DNA of 64,000 nt from Muribaculum sp. GTDB lineage: Bacteria; Bacteroidota; Bacteroidia; Bacteroidales; Muribaculaceae. The translations under genes and the position numbers were made by a program. Positions 1-8,195 of the stretch are shown here, piece by piece. The notes below the pieces were generated by a model. The model was not told where the DNA came from, ran no database searches, and saw only the letters and a list, made by a program, of their open reading frames with translations. The stretch covers positions 1-64,000 of the forward strand of contig VSOZ01000019.1 in NCBI GenBank assembly GCA_009775095.1, in the 5' to 3' direction. Positions within the stretch are counted from its first letter, which is position 1. Every line of letters starts with the position of its first letter.

Positions 1-242
1 TTGTAGCGGAATTCGTTGACGGGGATTATACCGTCGCTTTTGTAGCCGATGTTAACCACCGCTTCGCGCTTGTTGAGGGCGATGATGGTACCTTCGATTA
101 CTTCTTTGTCTTTTACGGTGTTGAGCGACTCATCATAAGTCTTGGTGAGTTCTTCGCGGCTCTTTTCACCGACGGCGTCGCCTTTTTCATAGGCGTCCCA
201 ATCGAAGTCTTCGATGGGAGAATTCTTTAATTCTTCGTTCAT
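1..242 (-). CDS. rpsA: 30S ribosomal protein S1, N-terminal part (cut by window edge)
   Basis: Reading the minus strand from the ATG at 240-242 gives about 80 residues beginning MNEELKNSPIEDFDWD, an acidic S1-type N-terminus, then EVIEGTIIALNKREAVVNIGYKSDGIIPVNEF, in which GTI..L...AVVNIGYKSDGIIP is the start of the first S1 RNA-binding repeat. The remaining S1 repeats lie outside the window. S1 binds mRNA on the small ribosomal subunit, which matters in Bacteroidetes where Shine-Dalgarno pairing is weak. A matching promoter lies about 60 bp upstream. The family call is secure; only the 5' part is present. Confidence 0.9.
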   Translation of the reverse strand, partial: MNEELKNSPIEDFDWDAYEKGDAVGEKSREELTKTYDESLNTVKDKEVIEGTIIALNKREAVVNIGYKSDGIIPVNEFRY

Positions 243-303
243 TTAATGGGTTAATAAATAAGTTAATTAATTGTGAGTGCCGACACATCGGCGCTCAATC
301 GTG

Positions 304-335
304 CAAATTTACAATATAATTTTCATTCTCACAAG
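304..335 (-). promoter_or_regulatory. Bacteroidetes-type promoter for rpsA
   Basis: On the minus strand TAAATTTG (304-311, the -7 box) is preceded, 20 bp away, by CTTG (332-335), one base off the TTTG -33 box. It fits the sigma-ABfr consensus and leaves a leader of about 55 nt before the rpsA start. Confidence 0.55.
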
Positions 336-479
336 ATTAGCGCGAAAAATCGTTTTGGAATCTTCACTGCTCTTCATCCCGATGGGCACATATGAGTGGT
401 ATCAGCAAGAGTCTGATCAGACTCGAATCCGTTTCCATTGATTGTTAGAGTTGGATATCTCGGGGGATGCGAGTGAGTG

Positions 480-560
480 TAGGGGCGCCAATAGTATGGC
501 GCCCGCAGACCCGAAGGGCCATCCGGGCCGTGACCGGACGCCGTGGTACTGGCGTCCCTA
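480..560. repeat. REP-like double-hairpin intergenic repeat
   Basis: The GC-rich stretch between rpsA and the next gene has two hairpins: GGGCGCC (483-489) with GGCGCCC (498-504), and GGACGCC (536-542) with GGCGTCC (551-557). The outer ends TAGGGGCGCC (480-489) and GGCGTCCCTA (551-560) are also complementary with one mismatch, so the block is an imperfect palindrome. It contrasts with the AT-rich DNA around it and has no coding support. It resembles dispersed intergenic palindromes; no second copy was noticed in this window. Confidence 0.5.
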
Positions 561-600
561 CCTTTTGGCAGGGCATTAACGTTTCACATGCTCCCCTGTT

Positions 601-1071
601 TTATGTGGATGACTGGTCGTGGGGGTCGGTATTGGCTTCGAGGCGTTTTTCGAGATATTCTTTGTAGAGGAAGAGGGGTATGCGGTCAATGCCGTTGGCG
701 GCCAAAAGGGCGGACACTCGGTCTATCTCGGCTTTGATGTCGCGGTGGATGAGATTGTAGCGCTTGGCAAGGAGACGGATGTATTTGCGGTCCTGCTTGA
801 CACGGCGTCCGGCTTCGATGGTGACGGGCGCACACTGCACCACGGCATTTGCCTCGCGGCGACGGCGCTGATATGATGCGGCTTTGGTGCGACGGTCTAT
901 CGTTGGTTTCAGCAGGTTGAACACGCATTGTGCTATCGGATGCAGGTCTGTCGGCTCGGCGCCTGTAGTCTGATACTCCTTGATGGCGTTTACAAGAGGT
1001 TGCTGCAATTCTGCGGGAAGCATGGCTATGGACTCGCTCCAAGCCTTGTCAAATTTCGGTGTACGTTTCAT
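601..1071 (-). CDS. conserved helical protein, possibly DUF6291-like
   Basis: A 156-residue basic protein without signal peptide or membrane segment. Its first half (KFDKAWSESIAMLPAE, then a helix ending in TGAEPTDLHPIAQCVFNLLKP) resembles the DUF6291-type domain of phage and Bacteroidetes proteins; then comes an arginine-rich stretch (SYQRRRREAN, about residues 67-76) and a helical C-terminal half. A -7-like box, TATCTTTG on the minus strand, lies at 1108-1115, but no good -33 box is seen. The gene stands alone between rpsA and the esterase. Function unknown; possibly nucleic-acid binding because of the basic patch, which is only inference. Confidence 0.6.
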   Translation of the reverse strand: MKRTPKFDKAWSESIAMLPAELQQPLVNAIKEYQTTGAEPTDLHPIAQCVFNLLKPTIDRRTKAASYQRRRREANAVVQCAPVTIEAGRRVKQDRKYIRLLAKRYNLIHRDIKAEIDRVSALLAANGIDRIPLFLYKEYLEKRLEANTDPHDQSST

Positions 1072-1231
1072 CGTATATGTGATATTGGTTTAATATTATG
1101 TTTTTTGCAAAGATAATATGACAGAATGCCGTTTTTATGTACAATCGGGCATTAACATTTTGTCGCCGGTTTAAATGTCTGTTATCTTAATTATTACTCC
1201 GTGATTTAAGATATGTTAATATGGGAAGATA

Positions 1232-1262
1232 TTTGTAATTCACATGAATTTGTATAAATTTG
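1232..1262 (+). promoter_or_regulatory. Promoter of the secreted esterase gene
   Basis: TTTG (1232-1235), a 19-bp spacer and TAAATTTG (1255-1262) match the Bacteroidetes primary sigma factor consensus exactly. The start codon lies 35 nt downstream. Confidence 0.75.
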
Positions 1263-1297
1263 TGATAATTACCTTAATAACCAACTAACATTCAAGC

Positions 1298-2407
1298 ATG
1301 ATTAATCCAGTATTACGAATTTCAGCGAGTGCTCTGACAGTTTTATTAAGTTCGGCACTCATGGCGCAAAGTCCTGTTAAGGAAGATTTTATTCCGTCAA
1401 GTAAAAACCAGCCCGGCAAGGAATATCCGATGGTAAACTCTCAGGGCTATGCCCGCTTCCGTGTGGAGGCGCCAGAAGCCAAGTCTGTGACTGTGACACT
1501 CGGTCTTGGCGGACGTGGAGGTACAAAACTTGAAAAACAAGCCGACGGTTCTTGGATGGGAACAACAGAGGGTCCCATGGATGAAGGTTTCCACTATTAT
1601 CATCTTATTGTCGATGACGGTGCGTTCAATGACCCGGGAGCACTTAACTATTACGGTTCGTGCCGATGGGAAAGCGGTATAGAGATACCCGCTCATGACA
1701 AAGAGTTCTATGCACTTAAAGATGTGCCTCACGGCAATGTGCAGCAGGTGCTGTTTAACTCTCCGAGTACGGGAGCCGAACGTCGGGCGTTTGTTTACAC
1801 TCCTCCCGAGTACGGCAAAACCGATAAGAAGTATCCCGTTCTTTATCTACAGCACGGCTGGGGCGAGGATGAAACCGCATGGTCAAACCAAGGTCACGCC
1901 AATCTTATCATGGATAACCTTATTGCGGAGGGCAAAATCGAGCCTTTTATAATCGTTATGACCTATGGCATGACCAACAATGTGAAATTCGGTACCATAA
2001 ACCAGTTTGACGCAAAGGAGTTTGAGGCTGTTCTCGTGGACGAACTTGTACCTTATATTGATAAGAACTTCAATACCGTTCCCGACAAAAAGCATCGTGC
2101 TATGGCCGGACTGTCAATGGGTGGAGTTGAGACTAAACTGATAACTATGCGTCGTCCCGAGACATTCGGCTATTACGGACTCCTCAGCGGAGGCACTTAT
2201 GCTCCCGATGATCTTAAGGACAGCGGCGTAGGACTTGTGTTTATCAGCTGTGGAAGCAAAGAGAACCCCGACAGGGTTAAGGCTGCTGTTGACGCCCTGA
2301 AAGGTGCAGGCTATAATGCGGTATCATACGTTTCGCCCGATACGGCCCATGAGTTTTTGACTTGGCGTCGCAGTCTGTATCAGATGGCGCCGTTGCTTTT
2401 CAAATGA
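1298..2407 (+). CDS. Secreted alpha/beta-hydrolase esterase (EsD/enterochelin-esterase-like)
   Basis: 369 residues with an N-terminal signal peptide (hydrophobic stretch residues 8-20, likely cleaved after the SSALMAQ region). Residues about 45-135 look like the immunoglobulin-like N-terminal module found in carbohydrate esterases of this family (YARFRVEAPEAKSVTV). The catalytic half follows (about 145-369): LYLQHGWGEDE, the nucleophile elbow GLSMGG with Ser273, and TAHEF with His351. Such proteins release acyl or feruloyl groups from plant polysaccharides in the periplasm or outside the cell; the actual substrate is unknown. It has its own promoter and a shared terminator, so it is probably monocistronic. 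Confidence 0.85.
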   Translation: MINPVLRISASALTVLLSSALMAQSPVKEDFIPSSKNQPGKEYPMVNSQGYARFRVEAPEAKSVTVTLGLGGRGGTKLEKQADGSWMGTTEGPMDEGFHYYHLIVDDGAFNDPGALNYYGSCRWESGIEIPAHDKEFYALKDVPHGNVQQVLFNSPSTGAERRAFVYTPPEYGKTDKKYPVLYLQHGWGEDETAWSNQGHANLIMDNLIAEGKIEPFIIVMTYGMTNNVKFGTINQFDAKEFEAVLVDELVPYIDKNFNTVPDKKHRAMAGLSMGGVETKLITMRRPETFGYYGLLSGGTYAPDDLKDSGVGLVFISCGSKENPDRVKAAVDALKGAGYNAVSYVSPDTAHEFLTWRRSLYQMAPLLFK

Positions 2408-2440
2408 TTGTATGGCCGGATTATCCGGATAAATAGGAAT

Positions 2441-2475
2441 AAAAAATGGAGACCGAAACGGCCTCCATTTTTTTT
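2441..2475. terminator. Bidirectional intrinsic terminator between esterase and aldolase
   Basis: AAAAAATGGAG (2441-2451) pairs with CTCCATTTTTT (2463-2473); the inner CCG/CGG also pairs around an AAA loop. There is a T-run on either strand, as suits two convergent genes. Confidence 0.85.
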
Positions 2476-2494
2476 ATTAAAGTTCTTGGTAGGA

Positions 2495-3490
2495 TTATGC
2501 TTTGTCCTTGCTGCCAAGTACGTTTTCGATTTTGTGTTTGTAGAGTTTCTCCATTTCGTCGCGAGCCGGACCGAGATACTTGCGGGGGTCAAACTCAGCG
2601 GGTTTCTCTGAGAGAACCTTGCGAACGGCTGCGGTCATGGCGAGACGGCTGTCAGAGTCGATGTTGATCTTGCATACTGCGCTCTTGGCTGCCTTGCGGA
2701 GCTCTTCTTCGGGTATACCGATAGCGTCGGGCAACTTGCCGCCGTAGTGGTTGATCATGTCGACATACTCCTGAGGCACTGATGATGAACCGTGGAGCAC
2801 GATGGGGAAGCCGGGGAGTTTCTCCATAACGGCGTCGAGCACTTCAAATGCCAAGGGCGGGGGAACGAGTTTGCCTTCGGCGTTGCGGGTGCACTGCTCG
2901 GGAGTGAACTTGTAAGCACCGTGAGAAGTACCGATCGAGATAGCGAGGCTGTCGCAGCCTGTACGGGTAGCGAAGTCGATAACCTCTTCGGGGTCGGTGT
3001 AGGTGTGGTGGTCGGAAGAAACTTCGTCTTCAACACCGGCAAGTACGCCGAGCTCGCCTTCTACAGTCACGTCAAACTGATGAGCGTAGTCAACGACTTT
3101 CTTTGTGAGAGCTACGTTTTCCTCATAGGGGAGGTGAGAACCGTCGATCATAACCGATGAGAAGCCGTGGTCGATGCAGTCTTTGCAAAGCTCGTAGCTG
3201 TCACCGTGGTCGAGGTGAAGACATATCTGGGGATTTTCCCATCCGAGGCTCTTTGCGTACTCTACGGCACCCTGTGCCATGTAGCGGAGCAGAATGGGGT
3301 TGGCGTAGTTGCGTGCGCCCTTCGATACCTGAAGGATAACGGGTGAACGGTCTTCAGCAGCAGCTTTGATGATGGCCTGAAGCTGTTCCATGTTGTTGAA
3401 GTTGAAAGCGGGAACGGCATATCCGCCCTTGATGGCTTTAGCAAACATCTCACGAGTGTTGACCAAGCCGAGGTCTTTGTAACTTACCAT
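2495..3490 (-). CDS. fba: Class II fructose-1,6-bisphosphate aldolase
   Basis: 331 residues, cytoplasmic; cleaves fructose-1,6-bisphosphate to glyceraldehyde-3-phosphate and dihydroxyacetone phosphate in glycolysis, and the reverse in gluconeogenesis. The zinc/catalytic motif HLDHGD, VMIDGSHLPYEEN and TVEGELG are all present, followed by SIGTSHGAYK and LHGSSSVP phosphate-binding loops. The length fits the class IIB enzymes of Bacteroidetes. A -7 box TATATTTG on the minus strand is at 3559-3566, about 69 nt before the start; its -33 box is poor. It stands alone and ends at the shared terminator. Confidence 0.95.
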   Translation of the reverse strand: MVSYKDLGLVNTREMFAKAIKGGYAVPAFNFNNMEQLQAIIKAAAEDRSPVILQVSKGARNYANPILLRYMAQGAVEYAKSLGWENPQICLHLDHGDSYELCKDCIDHGFSSVMIDGSHLPYEENVALTKKVVDYAHQFDVTVEGELGVLAGVEDEVSSDHHTYTDPEEVIDFATRTGCDSLAISIGTSHGAYKFTPEQCTRNAEGKLVPPPLAFEVLDAVMEKLPGFPIVLHGSSSVPQEYVDMINHYGGKLPDAIGIPEEELRKAAKSAVCKINIDSDSRLAMTAAVRKVLSEKPAEFDPRKYLGPARDEMEKLYKHKIENVLGSKDKA

Positions 3491-3645
3491 GAATTTTTAG
3501 TATTTTGGTGAATAAATCTATGTATGCCTCTCAATGCCCCGTAAGGCATTTACGGGTGCAAATATACATAAATTCCGTAAGATATTTGTCAGTATCGCGG
3601 GAAAATATTTATTTCGCATACGTGTAAGAAGCTTATCATAAAACA

Positions 3646-4032
3646 ATGGTTATGGAAAAGCAGAAATTTCGTCTTGAGTTTGCCATGCGCAGTGTGCCGG
3701 TAAGCCTTTTGTGGAGCTATATTTCTTCGGCGACAGGATTGAAGGAGTGGTTTGCCGACGCGGTAAGTGTGGCAGGCAAGAAATATATGTTTGTGTGGAA
3801 CGGTCAGGAGCAGTGTGCCACGGTCATAGGCCGGCGTGACGGGGTATCTATACGTTTTAGATGGGATGACGAACCTTCGCGCGCCTATTTCGAGATGAGT
3901 ATCAGTGTCAATGAGATGACCGACGACACTACCCTGATAGTCACCGATTATGCCGAACCTGATGAACTTGACGACAGCAAGGAGCTGTGGGAGACACAGG
4001 TCGATACACTGCGGCGTGCCATCGGTTGCTGA
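3646..4032 (+). CDS. START-like/SRPBCC domain protein
   Basis: 128 residues forming one START-like fold domain: the opening RLEFAMRSVPVSLLWSYISS, then TGLKEWFADAV, and a C-terminal helix WETQVDTLRRAIG are typical of the AHSA1-like proteins common in Bacteroidales. There is no signal peptide. Two ATGs (3646 and 3652) open the frame; the second gives MEKQKFRLEF and may be the real start. Such domains bind hydrophobic ligands; the ligand here is unknown. It precedes two small membrane-protein genes on the same strand. Confidence 0.75.
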   Translation: MVMEKQKFRLEFAMRSVPVSLLWSYISSATGLKEWFADAVSVAGKKYMFVWNGQEQCATVIGRRDGVSIRFRWDDEPSRAYFEMSISVNEMTDDTTLIVTDYAEPDELDDSKELWETQVDTLRRAIGC

Positions 4033-4143
4033 ATTGTCTGACTCCTATGTCTGAAAAACTATTGGGCGACGCAATTGTTATAGATTTAAAGTGTACGTCT
4101 ATCGGTAGCCGGCACTTTAATCGACTATTTAATTGTGGTAACT

Positions 4144-4254
4144 ATGAAGAGAGAAAAGCAAGATCGCGTAGCCGTTTGGCTTTGGATAGGGGTAAGCATA
4201 CTGATAGCCCTGCTGCTGGTGTGGCTCACCATATTTGAGTATTGGAGCGCGTGA
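4144..4254 (+). CDS. Small single-pass membrane protein (36 residues)
   Basis: ATG at 4144 opens 36 codons: a basic N-terminus MKREKQDRVAV, one hydrophobic segment (residues about 12-31, WLWIGVSILIALLLVWLTIF) and a short tail EYWSA before TGA. The charge pattern suggests N-terminus in. It lies between the START-like gene and the GlsB/YeaQ-like gene, same strand, 31 nt before the latter, so it may be co-transcribed. Function unknown; small size makes the call provisional. Confidence 0.5.
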   Translation: MKREKQDRVAVWLWIGVSILIALLLVWLTIFEYWSA

Positions 4255-4285
4255 TATCATGTGAGAACTTAAAAAAAACAGAGTT

Positions 4286-4558
4286 ATGGCCGGATCACTT
4301 TGGATTGTATGGGCAATCATCGGTATTATAGGCGGCTTCATGGCAGGCCGTCTTGTTCCTAAGATAAGAAGCACCGCTTTTGCGGTGTGTGTAGGCATAT
4401 GCGGCGCGTTGTTGGGCGGTTGGGTTTTTATATTGATAGGCGACTCGTCTACCATGCAGGCCATATCGCTTGGTGCCGCAGCAGTCATGTGTGCGTTTTT
4501 CTTGTGGATATTGTATCTTGTGTCGCCGCGTCGCGACGATGATGATGACATCGAATAG
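4286..4558 (+). CDS. GlsB/YeaQ/YmgE-like small membrane protein
   Basis: 90 residues with three hydrophobic segments (about 5-22, 30-50 and 58-77), glycine-rich first helices (IIGIIGGFMAGRLVP, GICGALLGGW) and an acidic tail RRDDDDDIE. The glycine-rich helices with a charged end resemble the transglycosylase-associated/stress membrane protein family; the biochemical role of that family is not settled. It ends just before a strong terminator. Confidence 0.6.
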   Translation: MAGSLWIVWAIIGIIGGFMAGRLVPKIRSTAFAVCVGICGALLGGWVFILIGDSSTMQAISLGAAAVMCAFFLWILYLVSPRRDDDDDIE

Positions 4559-4573
4559 AACGCCTCTATACAT

Positions 4574-4616
4574 CATATAAAAAGGCCCGATTCTTGGAAT
4601 CGGGCCTTTTTATATG
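4574..4616. terminator. Bidirectional terminator with a perfect 20-bp stem
   Basis: A perfect inverted repeat of 20 bp with a TTG loop (CATATAAAAAGGCCCGATTC and its complement) gives a GC-rich core flanked by A- and T-runs, so it can end transcription of the small membrane-protein gene (+) and rplS (-). Confidence 0.92.
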
Positions 4617-4635
4617 AGTTTGGCAATGTCGTTGT

Positions 4636-4989
4636 TTATTTAACAACACGACGCTCCTTGATACGGGCTTTCTTGCCGGTAAGGTTGCGGAGATAGTAAA
4701 GTTTGGCGCGACGCACTTTACCGTATTTGTTTACGGTTATAGAGTCGATGAACGGAGATTCGATGGGGAAGATACGCTCTACGCCGATGTTGTCGCTCAT
4801 CTTACGTACAGTGAAACGCTTCTTTTCTCCTTCGCCTGAAATGCGGATTACTACGCCGCGGTATTGCTGGATACGCTCCTTGTTACCCTCTTTGATGCGG
4901 TAAGCTACGGTGATGGTATCGCCGGGACCGAACTCGGGGTGCTGCTTGCCGGTGGCAAATGCTTCTTCAGCAACTTTGATTAAATCCAT
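4636..4989 (-). CDS. rplS: 50S ribosomal protein L19
   Basis: 117 residues, the usual L19 length. Typical segments are FGPGDTITVAYRIKEGNKERIQQYRGVVI, FTVRKMSDNIGVERIFP and VRRAKLYYLRNLTGKKARIKE. L19 sits at the 30S-50S interface. It stands alone here, with its own strong promoter and a perfect-stem terminator. Confidence 0.97.
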   Translation of the reverse strand: MDLIKVAEEAFATGKQHPEFGPGDTITVAYRIKEGNKERIQQYRGVVIRISGEGEKKRFTVRKMSDNIGVERIFPIESPFIDSITVNKYGKVRRAKLYYLRNLTGKKARIKERRVVK

Positions 4990-5066
4990 TTTTATTGACT
5001 GTTAAAATGTTAATAATACGCAATATAGCAAGCTGCATGTCTTGCCAGAGATTACGAAAAGCGGTG

Positions 5067-5097
5067 CAAAGGTAGTGATAATTTACTTAATGGCAAA
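5067..5097 (-). promoter_or_regulatory. Promoter of rplS
   Basis: On the minus strand TTTG (5094-5097), 19 bp, then TACCTTTG (5067-5074): a full match to the Bacteroidetes promoter consensus. The leader before rplS is about 75 nt. Confidence 0.8.
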
Positions 5098-5236
5098 GGT
5101 TTCGGTCAAAAAAAGTAGTAAAAACTATCGTATTTCGGCTCTCATTTGGTAATATAGTCGGGAACTTGCATCGGACTATTTGTGTTAATTAAACGGTAGG
5201 TTGCGTATATAAGCGGCTTGCCTATGTGAAAAATAT

Positions 5237-6619
5237 ATGACAGTGATGAGAAAATTAGGTCGCCGCCTCCGCTATATGCTGCTGAGGTTTAATCTGATAA
5301 GACTTGTCACGTTCGGGCATTATTCCGATATTCCCGAGCGTAATATACTTATGGGCTATCTGTTGTACATGCTTGTCGGATTCGGGTTGTTGATGTTGCC
5401 GGTGTCGCATGTAGCCGATGTCGGCTGGCTTGACAATTTGTTTACAGCGGCTTCCGCATTGTCAACTACTGGGCTTGCCACTGTCGACGTGGCGTCGACT
5501 TATTCTGTTTTCGGGCAGTGTGTGGTGTTGTTTTTAATACAGCTTGGTGCCGTAGGATACATGACAATGAGTACTTACATCATATACCGTCTGACCCATC
5601 ATGCCATGAGCTTCAGCAGCAAGGTGGTGAGCACTTCGATGGCGGTGCCGGCCGGAATGGAATTGCGCGATCTTGTCAACAGTGTCATACACTTTACTTT
5701 TATATTTGAACTTGCCGGTTTCGTTGCATTTTTCATCGCGTTATATAATGCCGATATTCCGTTGCCGGGCTGGAATGCTCTGTTTCTGTCCGTATCGTCG
5801 TTCTGTACGGCCGGGTTCAGCCCGTTTCCCGACTCGTTGTGCATGTTCAGTGACAATGTGCTCGTAAATATAACGGTAGCTGTGTTGAGCTATGCCGGAG
5901 CTATGGGTTTTATCGTTATTACCGATCTGACACACAAAGTGCGCGACAGGGCCTACATGGTGTCGTTCACGACCAAAGTCATTCTGCTTATTACCGGCAT
6001 CATGACCGTTGGAGGCACTATGATACTTGCATTCAGTCCCGGAGTGGTGCCGGTGTCGGGATCGGGACACCGTATGGCTTTGTCGTTTTTTCAGACCATG
6101 TCGGCTATGACTACCGTGGGCTTCAATACTATTGACCTTTCGGCCCTTCCTGTAGGACCTATATTGGTGTTTTCGCTTATAATGTTTATAGGAGCCTCGC
6201 CGTCGGGTACGGGAGGCGGCGTGAAGTGTACGTCGGTGACCGCCGTGTGGGGTTTTGTGCTGTCAAAACTCGGACTTCGCAGGCGGGTCACATTTTTGGG
6301 CCGCGCCATACCGTTTTATCGTGTCGATACTGCGCTTACAGCCATTATTGTATATGGCACAGTCATATTCTTGGGCTGTGTGATAATGTCATATAGTGAG
6401 ACATTCCGATTGTCGCAGATACTCTTTGAAGCCACGTCGGCCATAGGTACCGTAGGGCTTAGTACCGGCATCACCGCAGAACTTTCCGATACAGGCAAGT
6501 GGGTTCTTATAGCCATGATGTACATAGGGCGTGTGGGAGTGATAACTTTTGGTTCGGCGCTTGTGATAAGGGCGCGCCGCAATAACGCGAATGTCGTGAC
6601 CGCCGACCTTGCGGCGTGA
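5237..6619 (+). CDS. TrkH/KtrB-family potassium transporter subunit
   Basis: 460 residues with about ten membrane helices and the four pore loops of the TrkH/KtrB/HKT superfamily: SALSTTGLAT, SSFCTAGFSP, SAMTTVGFNT and SAIGTVGLST, each with the filter glycine. It carries K+ (or Na+) across the inner membrane. The length and the lack of the extra N-terminal TrkH helices bring it nearer to KtrB. The family usually works with a cytoplasmic RCK-domain protein (TrkA/KtrA), but none lies next to it here. It converges on the TPR gene with a 6-nt gap. Confidence 0.88.
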   Translation: MTVMRKLGRRLRYMLLRFNLIRLVTFGHYSDIPERNILMGYLLYMLVGFGLLMLPVSHVADVGWLDNLFTAASALSTTGLATVDVASTYSVFGQCVVLFLIQLGAVGYMTMSTYIIYRLTHHAMSFSSKVVSTSMAVPAGMELRDLVNSVIHFTFIFELAGFVAFFIALYNADIPLPGWNALFLSVSSFCTAGFSPFPDSLCMFSDNVLVNITVAVLSYAGAMGFIVITDLTHKVRDRAYMVSFTTKVILLITGIMTVGGTMILAFSPGVVPVSGSGHRMALSFFQTMSAMTTVGFNTIDLSALPVGPILVFSLIMFIGASPSGTGGGVKCTSVTAVWGFVLSKLGLRRRVTFLGRAIPFYRVDTALTAIIVYGTVIFLGCVIMSYSETFRLSQILFEATSAIGTVGLSTGITAELSDTGKWVLIAMMYIGRVGVITFGSALVIRARRNNANVVTADLAA

Positions 6620-6625
6620 CGCGGA

Positions 6626-6898
6626 TCAGGGATTGTAGAGGTCTTTGTTGTAGAAGTCCATGATCGACATGGTGAATCGCAGCGCTTCACCGGCTGGGCT
6701 GTCGGGGTCGAGTTCCAGCGCGCTGTGGTAGTCGTTTATGGCAGCCCGTCTGTGTCCTGCCCGCCAATGCAGCCGACCGCGTTGGAAGTATGCTTCGGCC
6801 GAAATGTCGCCTGACGCTATAAGACTGTCTAACGAAACAATAGCTTCGTCCACCGCGTTATTCTCTATGAGATTAAGTATATGAGAGGGTATGCTCAT
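6626..6898 (-). CDS. Small tetratricopeptide-repeat protein
   Basis: 90 residues, cytoplasmic, with two to three TPR-like units: IENNAVDEAIVSLDSLIASGD, then SAEAYFQRGRLHWRAGHRRAAINDYHSALELDPDSP, which follows the TPR pattern (A..., G, A..., Y..A..L.P). It ends in GEALRFTMSIMDFYNKDLYNP. A -7-like TAAATTTG lies on the minus strand near 6915-6922, inside the divergent gap to the phosphatase gene. It probably mediates protein contacts; partner unknown. Confidence 0.7.
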   Translation of the reverse strand: MSIPSHILNLIENNAVDEAIVSLDSLIASGDISAEAYFQRGRLHWRAGHRRAAINDYHSALELDPDSPAGEALRFTMSIMDFYNKDLYNP

Positions 6899-6929
6899 GA
6901 ATGCTGACTTTTTTGCAAATTTATAAACA

Positions 6930-8183
6930 ATGAAGAGTATAACAGTACTGTTTGCGACAATAATTTCGATTACGTCGGTTTTTGCCGGTGATTTTAACTA
7001 TACGATGGCGGAGTATGCCGGGAGTGCCATGCCTTACCCCGTGCCGTCGGTCAGAGTGGCATATCCTGACTCTCTGGTGCCTGTCATGGTCAGTCATGTA
7101 GGGCGCCACGGAGCGCGCTATCCGTCCTCGTCGGCCCGTGCCGTGAAGTTGAAATCAGCTCTTCTCCGGGCCGACTCGCTCGGCAGCATAACACCCGCAG
7201 GACGTAAACTGCTGGCTATAGTCGATGATGTGACGGCCATGTGCGACGGTCGTTGGGGCATGCTTGATTCGCTTGGCATTGCGGAGCAGGAGGGTATAGC
7301 CGGCCGTATGTACCATGGCTTTCCGGAGCTTTTTGTCGGCGGACGTGTCACGGCTATGGCGTCGTATGTGCCTCGTTGCGTCATGAGCATGGACGCGTTT
7401 ACCCATAAGCTGGCTATAGAGCATCGCCGTATGAACATATATACGGAGTCGGGCCCTGTGACTTCGCGGCTTTTAAGACCTTTTGAGGTTGACAGCAGTT
7501 ATATATGCTATCGTGAGCGGGAGCCGTATCATGACATATATGAGAGCTTTTTTGAGTCTGAAGCTCCTGCGGCTCCTGCCGTGAGGGTACTCGGCGAGAA
7601 ATATGGTGCTGACGAAAAGCGGTTGAAGGACTTCGCTCTGACCGAATACGGCTTTTTGTCATCGCTCGGAGCTATGAGTTACAATGTGGATATTGACGAA
7701 TTCATGACAGAGGAGGAGTATGGTCGGCTCTGGTCATGCAACAATCTGAGCCAGTACCTTACGCGCACGGCGTCGACCGTTTCAAAATTGCCGGCCGATA
7801 TAGCCGCTCCGCTTCTTGCCGATATTATAAACGGTATCGACAGTGTAGTCGACGGACATAACGATGCATACGTGCAATTGCGGTTCGGACATGCCGAGAC
7901 TATGATGCCGCTGCTGTCGCTGATGCGCTTGCCGGGGTGCTTTTACATGACTGAGGACTTTGCGCTTGTAGCACGTCATTGGTGCAACTTCCATGTTGTG
8001 CCTATGGCCTCCAATCTGCAGCTGATTCTGTTTCGCAGTGCCGGCGGATGTCTGTATCTCCGCGCCGACCTGAACGAAGTGCCTGTTGTCTTGTTGCCCG
8101 ACACTGACGAGGTGTATGTACCGTGGGAAAAAGCCCGGAAGTATCTTGTCGATTGTCTTCCGGGCCATATGTTGAGCGATTGA
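6930..8183 (+). CDS. Secreted histidine-type phosphatase of the MINPP/phytase group
   Basis: 417 residues with a signal peptide (residues 1-19, cut near VFAGDF). The clade 2 histidine phosphatase signature VGRHGARYP carries the phosphohistidine nucleophile His60. The proton-donor motif is HAET (321-324) rather than the HD of appA-type phytases, which is the pattern of multiple inositol polyphosphate phosphatases, including Bacteroides MINPP. Likely removes phosphates from phytate (inositol hexakisphosphate) or related esters in the periplasm. It stands alone and converges on glpF. Confidence 0.85.
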   Translation: MKSITVLFATIISITSVFAGDFNYTMAEYAGSAMPYPVPSVRVAYPDSLVPVMVSHVGRHGARYPSSSARAVKLKSALLRADSLGSITPAGRKLLAIVDDVTAMCDGRWGMLDSLGIAEQEGIAGRMYHGFPELFVGGRVTAMASYVPRCVMSMDAFTHKLAIEHRRMNIYTESGPVTSRLLRPFEVDSSYICYREREPYHDIYESFFESEAPAAPAVRVLGEKYGADEKRLKDFALTEYGFLSSLGAMSYNVDIDEFMTEEEYGRLWSCNNLSQYLTRTASTVSKLPADIAAPLLADIINGIDSVVDGHNDAYVQLRFGHAETMMPLLSLMRLPGCFYMTEDFALVARHWCNFHVVPMASNLQLILFRSAGGCLYLRADLNEVPVVLLPDTDEVYVPWEKARKYLVDCLPGHMLSD

Positions 8184-8195
8184 TACTCTGTTGTG

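Noticed and set aside
467..737. Plus-strand open frames over the palindromic repeat
   Set aside because: They cover the hairpins and part of the opposite gene, with low-complexity arginine-rich translations.
2792..3160. 122-codon plus-strand frame inside fba
   Set aside because: Antisense shadow of the aldolase gene; no protein features.
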